From Streptomyces sp. ADI96-02 (lineage in GTDB: Bacteria > Actinomycetota > Actinomycetes > Streptomycetales > Streptomycetaceae), in assembly GCF_003846185.1 (NCBI RefSeq), contig NZ_ML123034.1, positions 3,532,948 through 3,571,002 on the forward strand: a stretch of 38,055 nucleotides of DNA, given 5' to 3'. Below are positions 15,476 to 24,225 of this stretch, piece after piece. A program made the translations under genes and the position numbers. Numbering within the stretch: position 1 is the first letter of the stretch; every line of letters starts with the position of its first letter. The notes below the pieces were generated by a model that did no database searches, was not told the origin of the DNA, and saw nothing but the letters and a program-made list of their open reading frames with translations.

Positions 15476-16486
15476 GTGCGGAAAATCTGGTTGTTCGGCG
15501 GCGTCGGCGTGGGCATGGTCCTGTGTTTCATGGCGCTGCTCGTCGTCGGTACGTATTCCGCCGCCGCCGGACTCGCCGGGGCGGGCGGCGGCGGTGCCGT
15601 AGCGCTGGCCAAGGGTGCGGTGCCGGCCCGGTTCCAGCCGCTGGTGCAGAAGTGGGGCAACCTCTGCCCTGCCATCAACCCGGCTTTGCTGGCAGCGCAG
15701 TTGTACCAGGAGAGCGGCTGGAATCCGCAGGCGCGGAGCCCCGCCGCCGCCCAGGGCATCGCGCAGTTCATCCCCGGTACGTGGGCCGCGCACGGCATCG
15801 ACGGCAACCAGGACGGCAGGCGTGACGTGTGGGACCCGGCCGACGCGATTCCGTCGGCCGCCTCGTACGACTGCGAGCTCGCCGGGTACGTGAAGAAGGC
15901 GCCCGGCGATCCGACCGACAACATGCTGGCCGCCTACAACGCCGGTGCGTACGCGGTGATCAAGTACGGCGGCGTCCCTCCGTACGCGGAGACGCAGAAC
16001 TACGTCAAGATCATCCGTTCGCTGGAGAAGAGCTTCGCCCGGCCCGTCGGCCGTGTGCAGCCGTCGCAGCAGGCGGCCGGGGCCATCTACTTCGCGCAGA
16101 AGAGGCTCGGCACGCCGTACCTGTGGGGCGGGAACGGGACGCCGGACCAGCAAGGCCGGTTCGACTGCTCCGGGCTGACCCAGGCCGCGTACCGGACCGT
16201 GGGCATCGAACTGCCGCGCGTGGCCAACGACCAGTACAACGCGGGCCCGCATCCCTCAAGGGACGAGCTGTTGCCCGGGGACCTGGTGTTCTTCTCCGAC
16301 GATCTGACCAACTCGCGGGCCATTCGGCACGTCGGGCTGTACGTCGGCGGCGGATACATGATCAACGCTCCGTTCACCGGGGCGGTGATCCGGTTCGACA
16401 AGATCGACACGCCGGACTACTTCGGTGCGACCCGCGTCACCAAGGACGGTGCCGCGGCCCTGCCGAGGGATCTGCCACAGGGGTGA
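15476..16486 (+). CDS. Two-domain peptidoglycan hydrolase: lytic transglycosylase plus NlpC/P60
   Basis: 336 residues. One N-terminal hydrophobic segment (about 5-32) exports or anchors the protein. An SLT-type transglycosylase domain (about 52-185) has catalytic Glu79 in LYQESGWNP, AAQGIAQFIPGTW and NMLAAYNAG. An NlpC/P60 domain (about 200-325) has Cys231 in FDCSGLTQ, His285 in RHVGLYV and Asn297 as probable third residue. The architecture matches CwlT/Orf14-type hydrolases of Gram-positive conjugation systems (VirB1-like), which fits a role in opening the wall for the Cmd complex. By position it corresponds to SCO4132. GTG at 15476 lacks an obvious well-spaced ribosome site; a downstream ATG at 15512 is an alternative. 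Confidence 0.88.
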   Translation: MRKIWLFGGVGVGMVLCFMALLVVGTYSAAAGLAGAGGGGAVALAKGAVPARFQPLVQKWGNLCPAINPALLAAQLYQESGWNPQARSPAAAQGIAQFIPGTWAAHGIDGNQDGRRDVWDPADAIPSAASYDCELAGYVKKAPGDPTDNMLAAYNAGAYAVIKYGGVPPYAETQNYVKIIRSLEKSFARPVGRVQPSQQAAGAIYFAQKRLGTPYLWGGNGTPDQQGRFDCSGLTQAAYRTVGIELPRVANDQYNAGPHPSRDELLPGDLVFFSDDLTNSRAIRHVGLYVGGGYMINAPFTGAVIRFDKIDTPDYFGATRVTKDGAAALPRDLPQG

Positions 16487-16958
16487 GGAATGCGGCGGGC
16501 CGGCGGTGAGGGATGATCGGAGGCGTGGTGAGAAGCCTCTCCTCGTGTACGGTGCGGCGCGCAGGTCTGCGAGCGCGGAATCGCAGGCACGCGATCACGG
16601 AAACGCAGGCATGTGCGCCCGGGAGCGCGGGCATACGGGCGCGGAAGCGCGCGTCGGCGACGGTGACGGACGCGGGGTCCGTACGGAGCTGACGGGCAGT
16701 CGGCCCTGGCCGGAACTCTCTGTGAAGCCTGGGCCCTGAGCTGCGACGACGAGTCACTCTTCGATAACGTCATAGTGATCATTCGGTGGAGAGAGGAACG
16801 CAGGCGTCGGCCGAGCCGTTCCCTGGACTGGGACAGCATGCGCACTGACCATGCGTGCGCGAGAACCGGATCGCACCGACCACGGGGGTTCGACCACGGC
16901 GGCGCGCACAGGCGCGCGTCGCAGCAGATGAAGCAGACAAGGCAAGGGGCCGCAGCAG
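16487..16958. other. 472-bp gene-free region upstream of the PAP2 gene
   Basis: No coding frame is convincing. The middle (about 16555-16665) is built of imperfect GCGCGGAA/CGCAGGCA-type repeats. A distinctly A/T-richer island at about 16755-16790 (around CGATAACGTCATAGTGATCA) stands out in this G/C-rich DNA and is the likeliest place for a promoter of the PAP2 gene, but no -35/-10 pair can be assigned with confidence. Confidence 0.4.
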
Positions 16959-17690
16959 ATGGCTGGACTCGAACTCGATGGGTCGAACCCGGACGTCAGT
17001 CTGCTCTACGACATCAACGGGCTGGCGAAGGCCGCTCCGACCTGGTTCGACCGGGTCATGGAGTTCGTCGGCGAGTACGGGATCATGCTCGGCCTGGTCC
17101 TGATCGGCCTGTGGTGCTGGTGGAGCATGCGCAAGCGCGGGACGGTCGAGGACTCCGTGACGGCGACCGCCGCGATCGTCTGGGCGCCGCTCGCCGCCGC
17201 GATCGCGGTCCTGATCAACATTCCGATCCGCGGATTCGTCGAACGGCCGCGTCCGTTCAACGACCATGAGGGCCTGGAGGTCCTGATCCTCGGCAAGACG
17301 GACTTCTCGTTCGTCAGCGACCACTCCACCCTGGCGATGGCCATCGCCGTCGGCATCTTCGTGGCGCACCGGAAGTTCGGCTTCTTCGCTCTCGGCCTCG
17401 CGCTCTTCGCGGGCTTCAGCCGGGTCTACATGGGCGTGCACTACCCGACCGACGTCATCGGCGGGTTCGCCCTCGGTACCGCGGTCGCCCTGCTGCTGGC
17501 GCCTCCCGCCATGGCGCTGCTCACGCCGCTGATGACGGCGATCTCCCGCTCCGACCGGGTCGGCTGGTTCGTCCGGTCGAAGCACGCGGCCGTCCCGTAC
17601 GCGGACGAGCGCGGCGACGCGCTGGGGATTCCGGAGCCGCGGCCCGGCACCGGGCGCGGCGGCGACGGCGAGAAGGACCTGGCCGCCTGA
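16959..17690 (+). CDS. PAP2-family membrane phosphatase
   Basis: 243 residues with about five to six membrane helices. The PAP2 signature is nearly complete: RGFVERPRPF (91-100) for the KX6RP motif, VSDHST (119-124) in place of PSGH, and SRVYMGVHYPTDVIGG (154-169) for SRX5HXXXD. Such enzymes remove phosphate from lipid phosphates such as undecaprenyl pyrophosphate or phosphatidic acid on the outer face of the membrane. In the second motif PSG is replaced by VSD, keeping the catalytic His122. ATG at 16959 is supported by AAGGGG 9 nt upstream. The hydrophilic C-terminal tail is Gly/Arg-rich. Neighbouring wall hydrolase and phosphate genes fit either lipid-carrier recycling or phosphate scavenging. 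Confidence 0.85.
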   Translation: MAGLELDGSNPDVSLLYDINGLAKAAPTWFDRVMEFVGEYGIMLGLVLIGLWCWWSMRKRGTVEDSVTATAAIVWAPLAAAIAVLINIPIRGFVERPRPFNDHEGLEVLILGKTDFSFVSDHSTLAMAIAVGIFVAHRKFGFFALGLALFAGFSRVYMGVHYPTDVIGGFALGTAVALLLAPPAMALLTPLMTAISRSDRVGWFVRSKHAAVPYADERGDALGIPEPRPGTGRGGDGEKDLAA

Positions 17691-17717
17691 CCGCACCGTC
17701 CGTCGGCTGCTCAGCCC

Positions 17718-17754
17718 ACAGAGCCCCCGCCCGTTTTACGGGCGGGGGCTCTGT
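17718..17754. terminator. Strong bidirectional hairpin terminator
   Basis: A perfect 16-bp stem (ACAGAGCCCCCGCCCG paired with its complement) with a 5-nt loop TTTTA lies 28 bp after the PAP2 stop. It also faces the 3' end of the small leftward gene at 17845-18120, so it probably serves both. Confidence 0.85.
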
Positions 17755-17844
17755 CGTACGTCGAGCTGTTCCCGGGGCTGCGCCGGTCGGTGACCGGTCG
17801 GGCGGTAGCCATGGATGATTTTCAGCCACGCTTCCGGCTGGGGC

Positions 17845-18120
17845 TCAGGGCATGGCGAGGTGTTCGGCGACGTCCGTACGGGCCCGGTCCCGGGAGCGGC
17901 GGGCCGGTCCCGTCCAGCCGCAGGTGCAGCGGGCCAGGCAGAACGACCCGCGCTCCACCGTCGTGGCGTCGTGCGCGGACGGCGGAGGGGGCGGGGTCCG
18001 GGGCGCGGAGGCGGGATCAGCCGGGACGGGGGAGACGGCGGTCGTACGGGACGCCGGGGGCGGGGGCGTCAGGGGCGGCCGGTCGCGGGGGCGCGTGGCG
18101 GTGGGGGGTTCCTCGTGCAC
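17845..18120 (-). CDS. Small conserved-looking protein with CxxxCxC motif
   Basis: 91 residues. The first two thirds are Pro/Thr/Arg-rich and probably disordered. The C-terminal part, GSFCLARCTCGWTGPARRSR followed by DRARTDVAEHL, carries three closely spaced cysteines and looks like short Streptomyces proteins of unknown function that end in a CGWxGPARR motif; a small metal- or nucleic-acid-binding domain is possible. The start at GTG 18120 is not backed by a clear ribosome site. It is transcribed towards the terminator at 17718-17754. Function unknown. Confidence 0.55.
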   Translation of the reverse strand: MHEEPPTATRPRDRPPLTPPPPASRTTAVSPVPADPASAPRTPPPPPSAHDATTVERGSFCLARCTCGWTGPARRSRDRARTDVAEHLAMP

Positions 18121-18296
18121 GCGACCACGGTACTGGGACCGGCGGCGGAGCGGCGCGTGTGCGGCCTGGCCGTTCCGTGTGCGGGCGCACCCGTGCGGGG
18201 CGGTCGCGCCGGGGCGGCGTGACGGGGGAGGCCGGTGGTCGTTAGGCGATGCGGGTGTGGGCTCGGCCGGCGGTAGTCGTTGGGGGTTGGCAGGCG

Positions 18297-19148
18297 ATGG
18301 TGGTGCAGCAGTACAGGAGCGGAGGCGGGGCCCGCGCTGCCTGCGCCCTCGCCGTGGCGGCGGCGGTCTCGGTGGCCTGCGGATGCTCCGCGCAGGACGA
18401 GGTCGACGGCGGTTCCAGGACGCGGGCGGTGGCGGCGGAGCGCCCGCGGGATCTGCTCGGCCGGGCGGCGGACGTCCTGGCCGAGGCGGGGGGCGCGGAG
18501 GCCCGTACGTCGATGCAGACGGCGGCCGGGGGGACGCGCGTGACGATCAGGGGCCGGGGCACGTACGACTTCCGCAAGCAGGTGGGGCGGCTGAAGGTGA
18601 TGCTGCCCGACGGGGCGGCGGGCGCGGACCGGCACCGGCCGATCACCGAGCTGCTGGCTCCCGGCGCGCTCTACATGCGCAACCGCGGTGCCGGGGTGCC
18701 CGACGGGAAGTGGGTCCGCATCGACACCACCGGCCTCAAGGACGGCAACCTCGTCACCGGCGGGGCCACCGATCCGATGGCGGCGGCCGAACTGCTGCGC
18801 GGCGCGCGCGAGGTGACGTATGCGGGGACGTCGGAGCTGGCCGGAGTGACGGTGCGCCACTACCGGGGGGTCGCGGATCTCGGCCGGGCGGCGCGGGCGG
18901 CGTCCCCGCTCTCGCGGGGTGCGCTGAACGCGGCGGCGAAAGGGTTCAGCAAGGACGCGGTGCCGTTCGACGCGTATCTCGACGAGGAGGGGCGGCTGCG
19001 GAAGGTCCGGCACCGGTTCAGCTTCGCCTCCCGGGGCCCGGAGGTCTCTGTGGTCTCGACGCTGCTGCTGTACGGCTTCGGGACGCCGGCGGCCGTGGTC
19101 CTGCCCGACGGGGACGACATCTACACCGGAGAGATCCGGCAGGACTGA
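18297..19148 (+). CDS. Secreted lipoprotein, LppX/LprG-like
   Basis: 283 residues. The N-terminal hydrophobic stretch ends in SVACGCSAQD, giving a lipoprotein-type Cys (28 or 30 from the chosen start), though the lipobox is atypical. The mature domain has the order seen in actinobacterial LppX/LprAFG-type lipid-binding lipoproteins: a Thr-rich strand region (GGTRVTIRGRGTYDFR), an RxxGxxVPDGKWVRIDTTGL-like block, VTYAGTSELAGVTVRHYRG and a final strand pair. ATG at 18297 with GGGGG 10 nt upstream is preferred; an upstream ATG at 18249 would add 16 residues. It stands alone. A lipid-carrier or envelope-sensing role is inferred from the family. Confidence 0.75.
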   Translation: MVVQQYRSGGGARAACALAVAAAVSVACGCSAQDEVDGGSRTRAVAAERPRDLLGRAADVLAEAGGAEARTSMQTAAGGTRVTIRGRGTYDFRKQVGRLKVMLPDGAAGADRHRPITELLAPGALYMRNRGAGVPDGKWVRIDTTGLKDGNLVTGGATDPMAAAELLRGAREVTYAGTSELAGVTVRHYRGVADLGRAARAASPLSRGALNAAAKGFSKDAVPFDAYLDEEGRLRKVRHRFSFASRGPEVSVVSTLLLYGFGTPAAVVLPDGDDIYTGEIRQD

Positions 19149-19408
19149 GTGCCGTGCGGAGCCTCTCGCGCGCCCGGCGTGCGCCGGGCGCGCGGGCGAT
19201 CCGGAGGGAGGCGGTCCGAAGGAGCCGGTCGAAGGCGCCGGTTGGGAGGGGATCAAATGGTCCGTCCGTGCCATGCGCGGCCGGTACGCCGCTCCCTACG
19301 CTGGGGGCTGTACCGCGCTCCCCGGCGGGACGGCGGGGCAGCCCCGGGGAGCAGCCCCCAGGGAGCCGGTGCGCCAAAGGTCGGCGACGGCAGAGAGAGG
19401 TGACGCAG

Positions 19409-19606
19409 GTGGAGACGCTCAGCGCTCCGAACGCTCAGGACTGTGTGGCCCTCGCCGAGATCGAACTGTGCGGCGAACTCATGATCGCGGCCTCCGCGGC
19501 GCATGGGGAACGCCTCAGTCCCGACCGGATCGACGAAGTGCTCAACGTCGGGGACCCGCAGGAGTGGGCGACCGCCGTCCCTCGGCAGGGCGCTCGCCGG
19601 GGGTGA
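19409..19606 (+). CDS. Small protein of unknown function
   Basis: 65 residues: METLSAPNAQDCVALAEIEL followed by a helical CGELMIAASAAHGERLSPDRIDEVLNV segment. The character, a short acidic helical protein with an AEIELCGELMIAAS core, resembles small conserved Streptomyces proteins at this position. GTG at 19409 is supported by GAGAGG 8 nt upstream; GTG at 19400 is in frame but lies within that site. It converges on csoR across a repeat-rich gap. Function unknown. Confidence 0.6.
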   Translation: METLSAPNAQDCVALAEIELCGELMIAASAAHGERLSPDRIDEVLNVGDPQEWATAVPRQGARRG

Positions 19607-19680
19607 CGCCCGCCGTGCCGTGCGGCACGGACGCCCGGCCCGCGTACCGAAGCAGGCCCGCGCGACGGAAGCCGTCCTGC

Positions 19681-19790
19681 GCACGGAAGCCGCCCCGGCC
19701 CGGCACGCGGCGCACGGAAGCCGCCCCGGCCCGGCACGCGGCGCACGGAAGCCGTCCCGGGCCCGGCACGCGGCGCACGGAAGACGGGCC
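19681..19790. repeat. 31-bp tandem repeat between convergent genes
   Basis: Two perfect and one slightly altered (32-bp) copy of a 31-bp unit beginning GCACGGAAGCCG follow head to tail (19681-19711, 19712-19742, 19743-19774), with a partial fourth copy and a related fragment just upstream. They fill the 3' space between the small gene ending at 19606 and csoR ending at 19796. There are no spacers, so this is not a CRISPR array. Confidence 0.85.
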
Positions 19791-19795
19791 GGACC

Positions 19796-20194
19796 TCAGG
19801 TGCGCAGCAGCCGGGCGATCGCCTTCGTGGCCTCGGCGACCTTCGCGTCGACCTCGTCGCCTCCCTTGACCGCCGCGTCGGCGACGCAGTGGCGCAGGTG
19901 CTCCTCCAGCAGTTGGAGCGCGAAGGACTGCAGGGCCTTGGTGGAGGCGGAGACCTGCGTGAGTATGTCGATGCAGTAGACGTCCTCGTCGACCATGCGC
20001 TGGAGGCCGCGGATCTGGCCCTCGATGCGGCGCAGACGTTTGAGGTGCTCGTCCTTCTGGTGGTGGTAGCCGTGGATGCCGCGGTCGTGGTCGGTGACGA
20101 CCTCCGCGGGGCCGGCCGCCGGTGTCCGCGCCGCCGTGCCCGCCGGGTCCGCCGTGCCCGCCGGCTCCGTACCCGTGGTCCCGGTCATGGTCAT
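19796..20194 (-). CDS. csoR: CsoR-family copper-sensing repressor
   Basis: 132 residues. After a Thr/Ala/Gly-rich N-terminal extension (1-35) comes the all-helical CsoR domain: HGYHHQKDEHLKRLRRIEGQ then IRGLQRMVDEDVYCIDILTQ. The Cu(I) ligands are present with exact CsoR spacing: Cys74, His99 and Cys103. The family represses copper-export genes by binding G/C-rich pseudo-palindromes and lets go when Cu(I) is bound. ATG at 20194 has GGGAGG about 6 nt upstream. A matching operator lies in the divergent region (20334-20350), suggesting autoregulation. No copper ATPase or copper chaperone is encoded nearby, so its main targets must be elsewhere. Confidence 0.9.
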   Translation of the reverse strand: MTMTGTTGTEPAGTADPAGTAARTPAAGPAEVVTDHDRGIHGYHHQKDEHLKRLRRIEGQIRGLQRMVDEDVYCIDILTQVSASTKALQSFALQLLEEHLRHCVADAAVKGGDEVDAKVAEATKAIARLLRT

Positions 20195-20333
20195 GTGGGT
20201 CCTCCCGTTGTCCTGATCGCCGTGTCCTGATGTGTCCTGATCGCCCTGTGCGGCGCGTGCCCCGACCGCCCTGCGCGCCGCGCCCCGGCTGCCGCCGCGC
20301 GCCGTGCGCTGACTGCGGCTCCCCCTCCGTTCC

Positions 20334-20350
20334 ATACCCCCTCCGGGTAT
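20334..20350. promoter_or_regulatory. Candidate CsoR operator
   Basis: ATACCC-CCTCC-GGGTAT is a perfect inverted repeat flanked by CC and ATGG, very close to the TATACCCC/GGGGTATA-type sites bound by CsoR. It sits 140 bp ahead of the csoR start and about 148 bp ahead of the Pit-accessory gene. Confidence 0.7.
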
Positions 20351-20497
20351 ATGGTAACGAATCCCGCCGAAACGTGACCGGGGGCCCGTGCCTATCCCCG
20401 TCCCCCATGGGCGACACTGATGAGGGCCGGTTAGCCGTGGCCGGATGATGCGCCTAGCATCAGCCTGACCGAATCCAAAGCATCCCGAGGACCCCAC

Positions 20498-21118
20498 GTG
20501 CGCTTTCGTCTGACCCCCAGGGAGACGAGCTTCTACGACATGTTCTCCGCGTCCGCGGACAACATTGTCACGGGCTCGAAACTCCTGATGGAACTGCTCG
20601 GGGCGGATTCCGCCTCCCGGGTCGAGATCGCGGAGCGTATGCGGGCAGCGGAGCACGCGGGGGACGACGCCACCCACGCGATCTTCCACCAGCTGAACTC
20701 CTCCTTCATCACGCCGTTCGACCGCGAGGACATCTACAACCTGGCCTCCTCGCTCGACGACATCATGGACTTCATGGAGGAGGCCGTCGACCTGGTCGTC
20801 CTCTACCAGGTGCAGGAGCTGCCCAAGGGCGTCGAGCAGCAGATCGAGGTGCTGGCCCGCGCGGCGGAGCTGACGGCGGAGGCCATGCCGGGGCTGCGGA
20901 CCATGGACAACCTCACCGAGTACTGGATCGAGGTCAACCGGCTGGAGAACCAGGCCGACCAGATCCACCGCAAGCTGCTCGCCCACCTCTTCAACGGCAA
21001 GTACGACGCCATGGAGGTGCTCAAGCTCAAGCAGATCGTGGATGTGCTGGAAGAGGCGGCTGACGCGTTCGAGCACGTCGCCAACACCGTGGAGACCATC
21101 GCGGTCAAGGAGTCCTGA
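20498..21118 (+). CDS. DUF47/PhoU-like Pit accessory protein
   Basis: 206 residues, all-helical, cytoplasmic. Acidic repeats such as EHAGDDATHAIFHQL and DREDIYNLASSLDDIMDFMEEAVDL carry the EXXXD-type metal-binding pattern of PhoU/DUF47 proteins. The family partners with Pit transporters and is thought to regulate phosphate flux. GTG at 20498 has GAGGA 6 nt upstream. The gene ends 5 bp before pit and AAGGAG near its end serves as the pit ribosome site, so the two are an operon. No GTTCACC-type PHO box is seen upstream, only a TGATGC/GCATCA inverted repeat at about 20445-20462. Confidence 0.88.
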   Translation: MRFRLTPRETSFYDMFSASADNIVTGSKLLMELLGADSASRVEIAERMRAAEHAGDDATHAIFHQLNSSFITPFDREDIYNLASSLDDIMDFMEEAVDLVVLYQVQELPKGVEQQIEVLARAAELTAEAMPGLRTMDNLTEYWIEVNRLENQADQIHRKLLAHLFNGKYDAMEVLKLKQIVDVLEEAADAFEHVANTVETIAVKES

Positions 21119-21123
21119 ACCTC

Positions 21124-22122
21124 GTGGACACCTTTGCGCTGATCGTGACCATCGGCGTCGCGCTCGGCTTCACGTATACGAACGGCTTCCACGACTCCGC
21201 GAACGCCATCGCCACCTCGGTCTCCACCCGGGCGCTGACCCCGCGTGCGGCTCTGGCGATGGCGGCGGTGATGAACCTGGCGGGCGCCTTCCTGGGCCAG
21301 GGGGTCGCCAAGACCGTCAGCGAAGGGCTGATCGCCACCCCGGTGGGCCAGAAGGGGATGGGCATCCTGTTCGCGGCGCTGGTCGGCGCGATCATCTGGA
21401 ACCTCGTCACCTGGTACTTCGGCCTGCCCTCCTCGTCCTCGCACGCGCTGTTCGGCGGCATGGTCGGCGCGGCGCTGGCCGGCGGCACGGACGTGATCTG
21501 GACCGGCGTGCTGGAGAAGGTCGTCATCCCGATGTTCGTCTCCCCGGTCGTCGGCCTGGTGGTCGGCTACCTGGTGATGGTCGGCATCATGTGGATGTTC
21601 CGGAACGCCAACCCGCACAAGGCCAAACGCGGCTTCCGGATAGCCCAGACGGTATCGGCGGCGGGCATGGCCCTGGGGCACGGCCTCCAGGACGCCCAGA
21701 AGACGATGGGCATCGTGGTCATGGCCCTCGTCATCGCCGATATCGAGGGCCCGAACGACGAGATCCCGGTCTGGGTGAAGGTCGCCTGCGCCCTGATGCT
21801 CTCGCTGGGTACGTACGCGGGCGGGTGGCGCATCATGCGGACCCTCGGCCGCAAGATCATCGAGCTGGACCCGCCGCAGGGCTTCGCGGCCGAGACGACC
21901 GGCGCCTCGATCATGTTCGGCTCCGCGTTCCTCTTCCACGCCCCCATCTCCACCACGCACGTCATCACCTCCGCGATCATGGGCGTCGGCGCGACGAAGC
22001 GCGTGAACGCCGTGCGCTGGGGTGTCGCCAAGAACATCATCCTGGGCTGGTTCATCACCATGCCGGCCGCGGCCCTGGTCGCCGCGCTGAGCTACGGCGT
22101 CGTGGTGCTGCTCTTCGGCTGA
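21124..22122 (+). CDS. pit: Low-affinity inorganic phosphate transporter, PiT family
   Basis: 332 residues, about ten membrane helices. The two PiT half-signatures are present: NGFHDSANAIATSVSTRALT near the N-terminus (20-39) and the inverted counterpart ALGHGLQDAQKTMG in the second half, with the conserved SSSSHALFGG and STTHVITSAIMG elements. It takes up phosphate as metal-phosphate with protons and is usually constitutive when phosphate is ample. Start GTG at 21124. It is downstream of its DUF47 partner and converges on the high-affinity pst genes across a shared terminator. It corresponds by position to SCO4138. Confidence 0.93.
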   Translation: MDTFALIVTIGVALGFTYTNGFHDSANAIATSVSTRALTPRAALAMAAVMNLAGAFLGQGVAKTVSEGLIATPVGQKGMGILFAALVGAIIWNLVTWYFGLPSSSSHALFGGMVGAALAGGTDVIWTGVLEKVVIPMFVSPVVGLVVGYLVMVGIMWMFRNANPHKAKRGFRIAQTVSAAGMALGHGLQDAQKTMGIVVMALVIADIEGPNDEIPVWVKVACALMLSLGTYAGGWRIMRTLGRKIIELDPPQGFAAETTGASIMFGSAFLFHAPISTTHVITSAIMGVGATKRVNAVRWGVAKNIILGWFITMPAAALVAALSYGVVVLLFG

Positions 22123-22205
22123 GCGGTCCCGGACCCCGGCTGAGCGGGCCCGGACCCCGGCTGAGGGAGCCGGCCCTTCAGCGCCGCGAGCCCGGCCGCG
22201 CACAT

Positions 22206-22247
22206 GGGTCCGCCCCCGCTCTCCTCCCGGAGAGCGGGGGCGGACCC
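22206..22247. terminator. Bidirectional terminator between pit and pstB
   Basis: A stem of about 17-18 bp (GGGTCCGCCCCCGCTCT and its complement) with a short CTCCCG-containing loop, followed on the plus strand by TTTC, lies between the convergent pit and pstB genes and can end transcription from both sides. Confidence 0.85.
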
Positions 22248-22325
22248 TTTCGCCTTGTGGTGGCACCGCCATGCAGCACCGCAAGGCTGTCGCGGGGCCC
22301 CGGTCCGTACCGGGGCCGGGGCCGG

Positions 22326-23102
22326 TCAGCCGAAGCGGCCGGAGATGTAGTCCTCGGTGGCCTGGACCGACGGGTTGGAGAAGATCCGCTCCGTCTCGTC
22401 TATCTCGATGAGCCGGCCGGGCTTGCCGACGGCGGCGAGGTTGAAGAACGCCGTGCGGTCCGAGACGCGGGCCGCCTGCTGCATGTTGTGCGTCACGATG
22501 ACGATCGTGAAGCGCTCCTTCAGCTCGCCGATCAGGTCCTCGATGGCGAGGGTGGAGATCGGGTCGAGGGCGGAGCACGGCTCGTCCATCAGCAGGACGT
22601 CCGGCTCGACCGCGATGGCGCGGGCGATGCACAGGCGCTGCTGCTGGCCGCCGGAGAGGCCGGAACCGGGCTTGTTCAGCCGGTCCTTGACCTCGTTCCA
22701 GAGGTTCGCGCCGCGCAGCGACCTCTCCACGATGTCGTGCAGCTCGCTCTTGCGGTAGCTGCCGTTCAGCCGCAGCCCCGCCGCCACGTTGTCGAAGATC
22801 GACATGGTGGGGAACGGGTTCGGGCGCTGGAAGACCATGCCGACCGTGCGGCGTACGGTGACCGGGTCGACGCCGGAACCGTAGAGGTTCTCGTCGTCCA
22901 GGAGCACCTTGCCCTCGACCCGGCCGCCGGGGGTGACCTCGTGCATCCGGTTCAGGGTGCGCAGGAAGGTGGACTTGCCGCAGCCGGACGGGCCGATGAA
23001 GGCGGTCACGGAGCGGGGCTCCACGGTCATCGAGATGTCCTCGATGGCCTTGTGGGTGCCGTAGAAGGCGCTGAGGCCGCTGATGTCGATGCGCTTGGCC
23101 AT
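22326..23102 (-). CDS. pstB: Phosphate ABC transporter ATP-binding protein PstB
   Basis: 258 residues. Walker [10 protein letters not shown] (37-45), Q-loop in VFQRPNPFP, signature LSGGQQQR, Walker [14 protein letters not shown] and the switch His in VTHNM are all present, and the PstB-specific [18 protein letters not shown] block follows the Q-loop. It hydrolyses ATP to drive high-affinity phosphate import through PstC-PstA. ATG at 23102 gives the normal family start MAKRID; a GTG at 23111 is in frame. It is the last gene of the pst operon, 40 bp after pstA. Confidence 0.95.
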   Translation of the reverse strand: MAKRIDISGLSAFYGTHKAIEDISMTVEPRSVTAFIGPSGCGKSTFLRTLNRMHEVTPGGRVEGKVLLDDENLYGSGVDPVTVRRTVGMVFQRPNPFPTMSIFDNVAAGLRLNGSYRKSELHDIVERSLRGANLWNEVKDRLNKPGSGLSGGQQQRLCIARAIAVEPDVLLMDEPCSALDPISTLAIEDLIGELKERFTIVIVTHNMQQAARVSDRTAFFNLAAVGKPGRLIEIDETERIFSNPSVQATEDYISGRFG

Positions 23103-23142
23103 GGAGATCACTGCTTCTTTCGGGAGGTCGCTGACGGCCGCG

Positions 23143-24225
23143 TCAGCGACCGGTCTTCGGGGCCTTCCAGCGGGCGATGCCGCGGGCCACGAGGTTGAGG
23201 ATCATGACGAAGGCGATCAGCACCAGGGCGGCGGCCCAGGCGCGGTCGTAGGAGGCTGCCTCACCGATCTTGTACTGCTCGTAGATGTAGAAGGGCAGCG
23301 ACGACTGGGCGCCTTCGAAGGGGTTCGCGTTGATCATCTGGCTGCCGAAGACCAGCAGGATGATCGGGGCGGTCTCGCCGGCGATGCGCGCGATGGCGAG
23401 CATGACGCCGGTGGTGATGCCGCCGATCGCGGTGGGCAGGACCACCTTCAGGATCGTGCGCCACTTCGGGATGCCGAGGGCGAGGGACGCCTCGCGCAGC
23501 TCGTTGGGGACGAGCTTGAGCATCTCCTCGGTGGAGCGCACCACGACCGGGATCATCAGGATCGTCAGGGCCAGCGCGCCCATCAGGCCGGACGGCTGGA
23601 TGTCGGCGATCAGCATGATCGACAGGATGAAGAGGCCGGCCACGATGGACGGGATGCCCGTCATCACGTCGACGAAGAACGTGACGGCGCGGGCGAGCGC
23701 GCCCTTTCCGTACTCCACCAGGTAGACGGCGGTCAGCAGGCCGAGCGGGGCGGAGATCACCGTGGCGATGCCGACCTGCTCCAGGGTGCCGAGCAGCGCG
23801 TGGTAGACGCCGCCGCTGGCTTCCGAGCCGAGCACGCCGGCCATCGAGTGGGTGAGGAAGTAGCCGTCCAGGCGCTCGGCGCCGCGGGTGATCGTCGTCC
23901 ACAGCAGCGAGGCCAGCGGTACGACGGCAATCAGGAAGCAGACCCACATCACGCTCGTGGCGAGGCGGTTCCTGGCCTGGCGCTGGTTCTCGACGATGGT
24001 GGTCGCGACGTACGAGACGGCCAGGAAGAGCAGGGCCGAGATCAGGCCCCACTGGACGCGGCTCTGCCAGCCGGCGGCCAGCGAGAGGCCGACGCCCAGC
24101 GCGATCGACACGACGGCGAAGCCGAGCGGCGCGAAGCGCGGGAGGGAGCGGCTGCTGAGGCTGCCGCCGGGGGAGGGGGGTGCGGGTGTCCGGCGTTCCT
24201 GGACGCCGGTGGGTGCGTTGCTCAT
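23143..24225 (-). CDS. pstA: Phosphate ABC transporter permease PstA
   Basis: 360 residues, longer than many PstA proteins because of a Pro/Ser-rich N-terminus and two extra membrane helices (about 35-53 and 57-77) before the six of the permease core. The EAA loop that contacts PstB is [20 protein letters not shown]. Conserved [16 protein letters not shown] and [13 protein letters not shown] segments match the family. The ATG at 24225 overlaps the pstC stop (ATGA), so the two permeases are made together. Confidence 0.93.
   Translation of the reverse strand: MSNAPTGVQERRTPAPPSPGGSLSSRSLPRFAPLGFAVVSIALGVGLSLAAGWQSRVQWGLISALLFLAVSYVATTIVENQRQARNRLATSVMWVCFLIAVVPLASLLWTTITRGAERLDGYFLTHSMAGVLGSEASGGVYHALLGTLEQVGIATVISAPLGLLTAVYLVEYGKGALARAVTFFVDVMTGIPSIVAGLFILSIMLIADIQPSGLMGALALTILMIPVVVRSTEEMLKLVPNELREASLALGIPKWRTILKVVLPTAIGGITTGVMLAIARIAGETAPIILLVFGSQMINANPFEGAQSSLPFYIYEQYKIGEAASYDRAWAAALVLIAFVMILNLVARGIARWKAPKTGR

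Noticed and set aside
18249..18296. Upstream ATG start for the LppX-like lipoprotein
   Set aside because: It would put 16 extra residues before an already complete signal peptide, and the ATG at 18297 has a better spaced GGGGG site; it cannot be fully excluded.
19681..19790. Possible CRISPR array
   Set aside because: Units are directly adjacent with no spacers and there are no cas genes.
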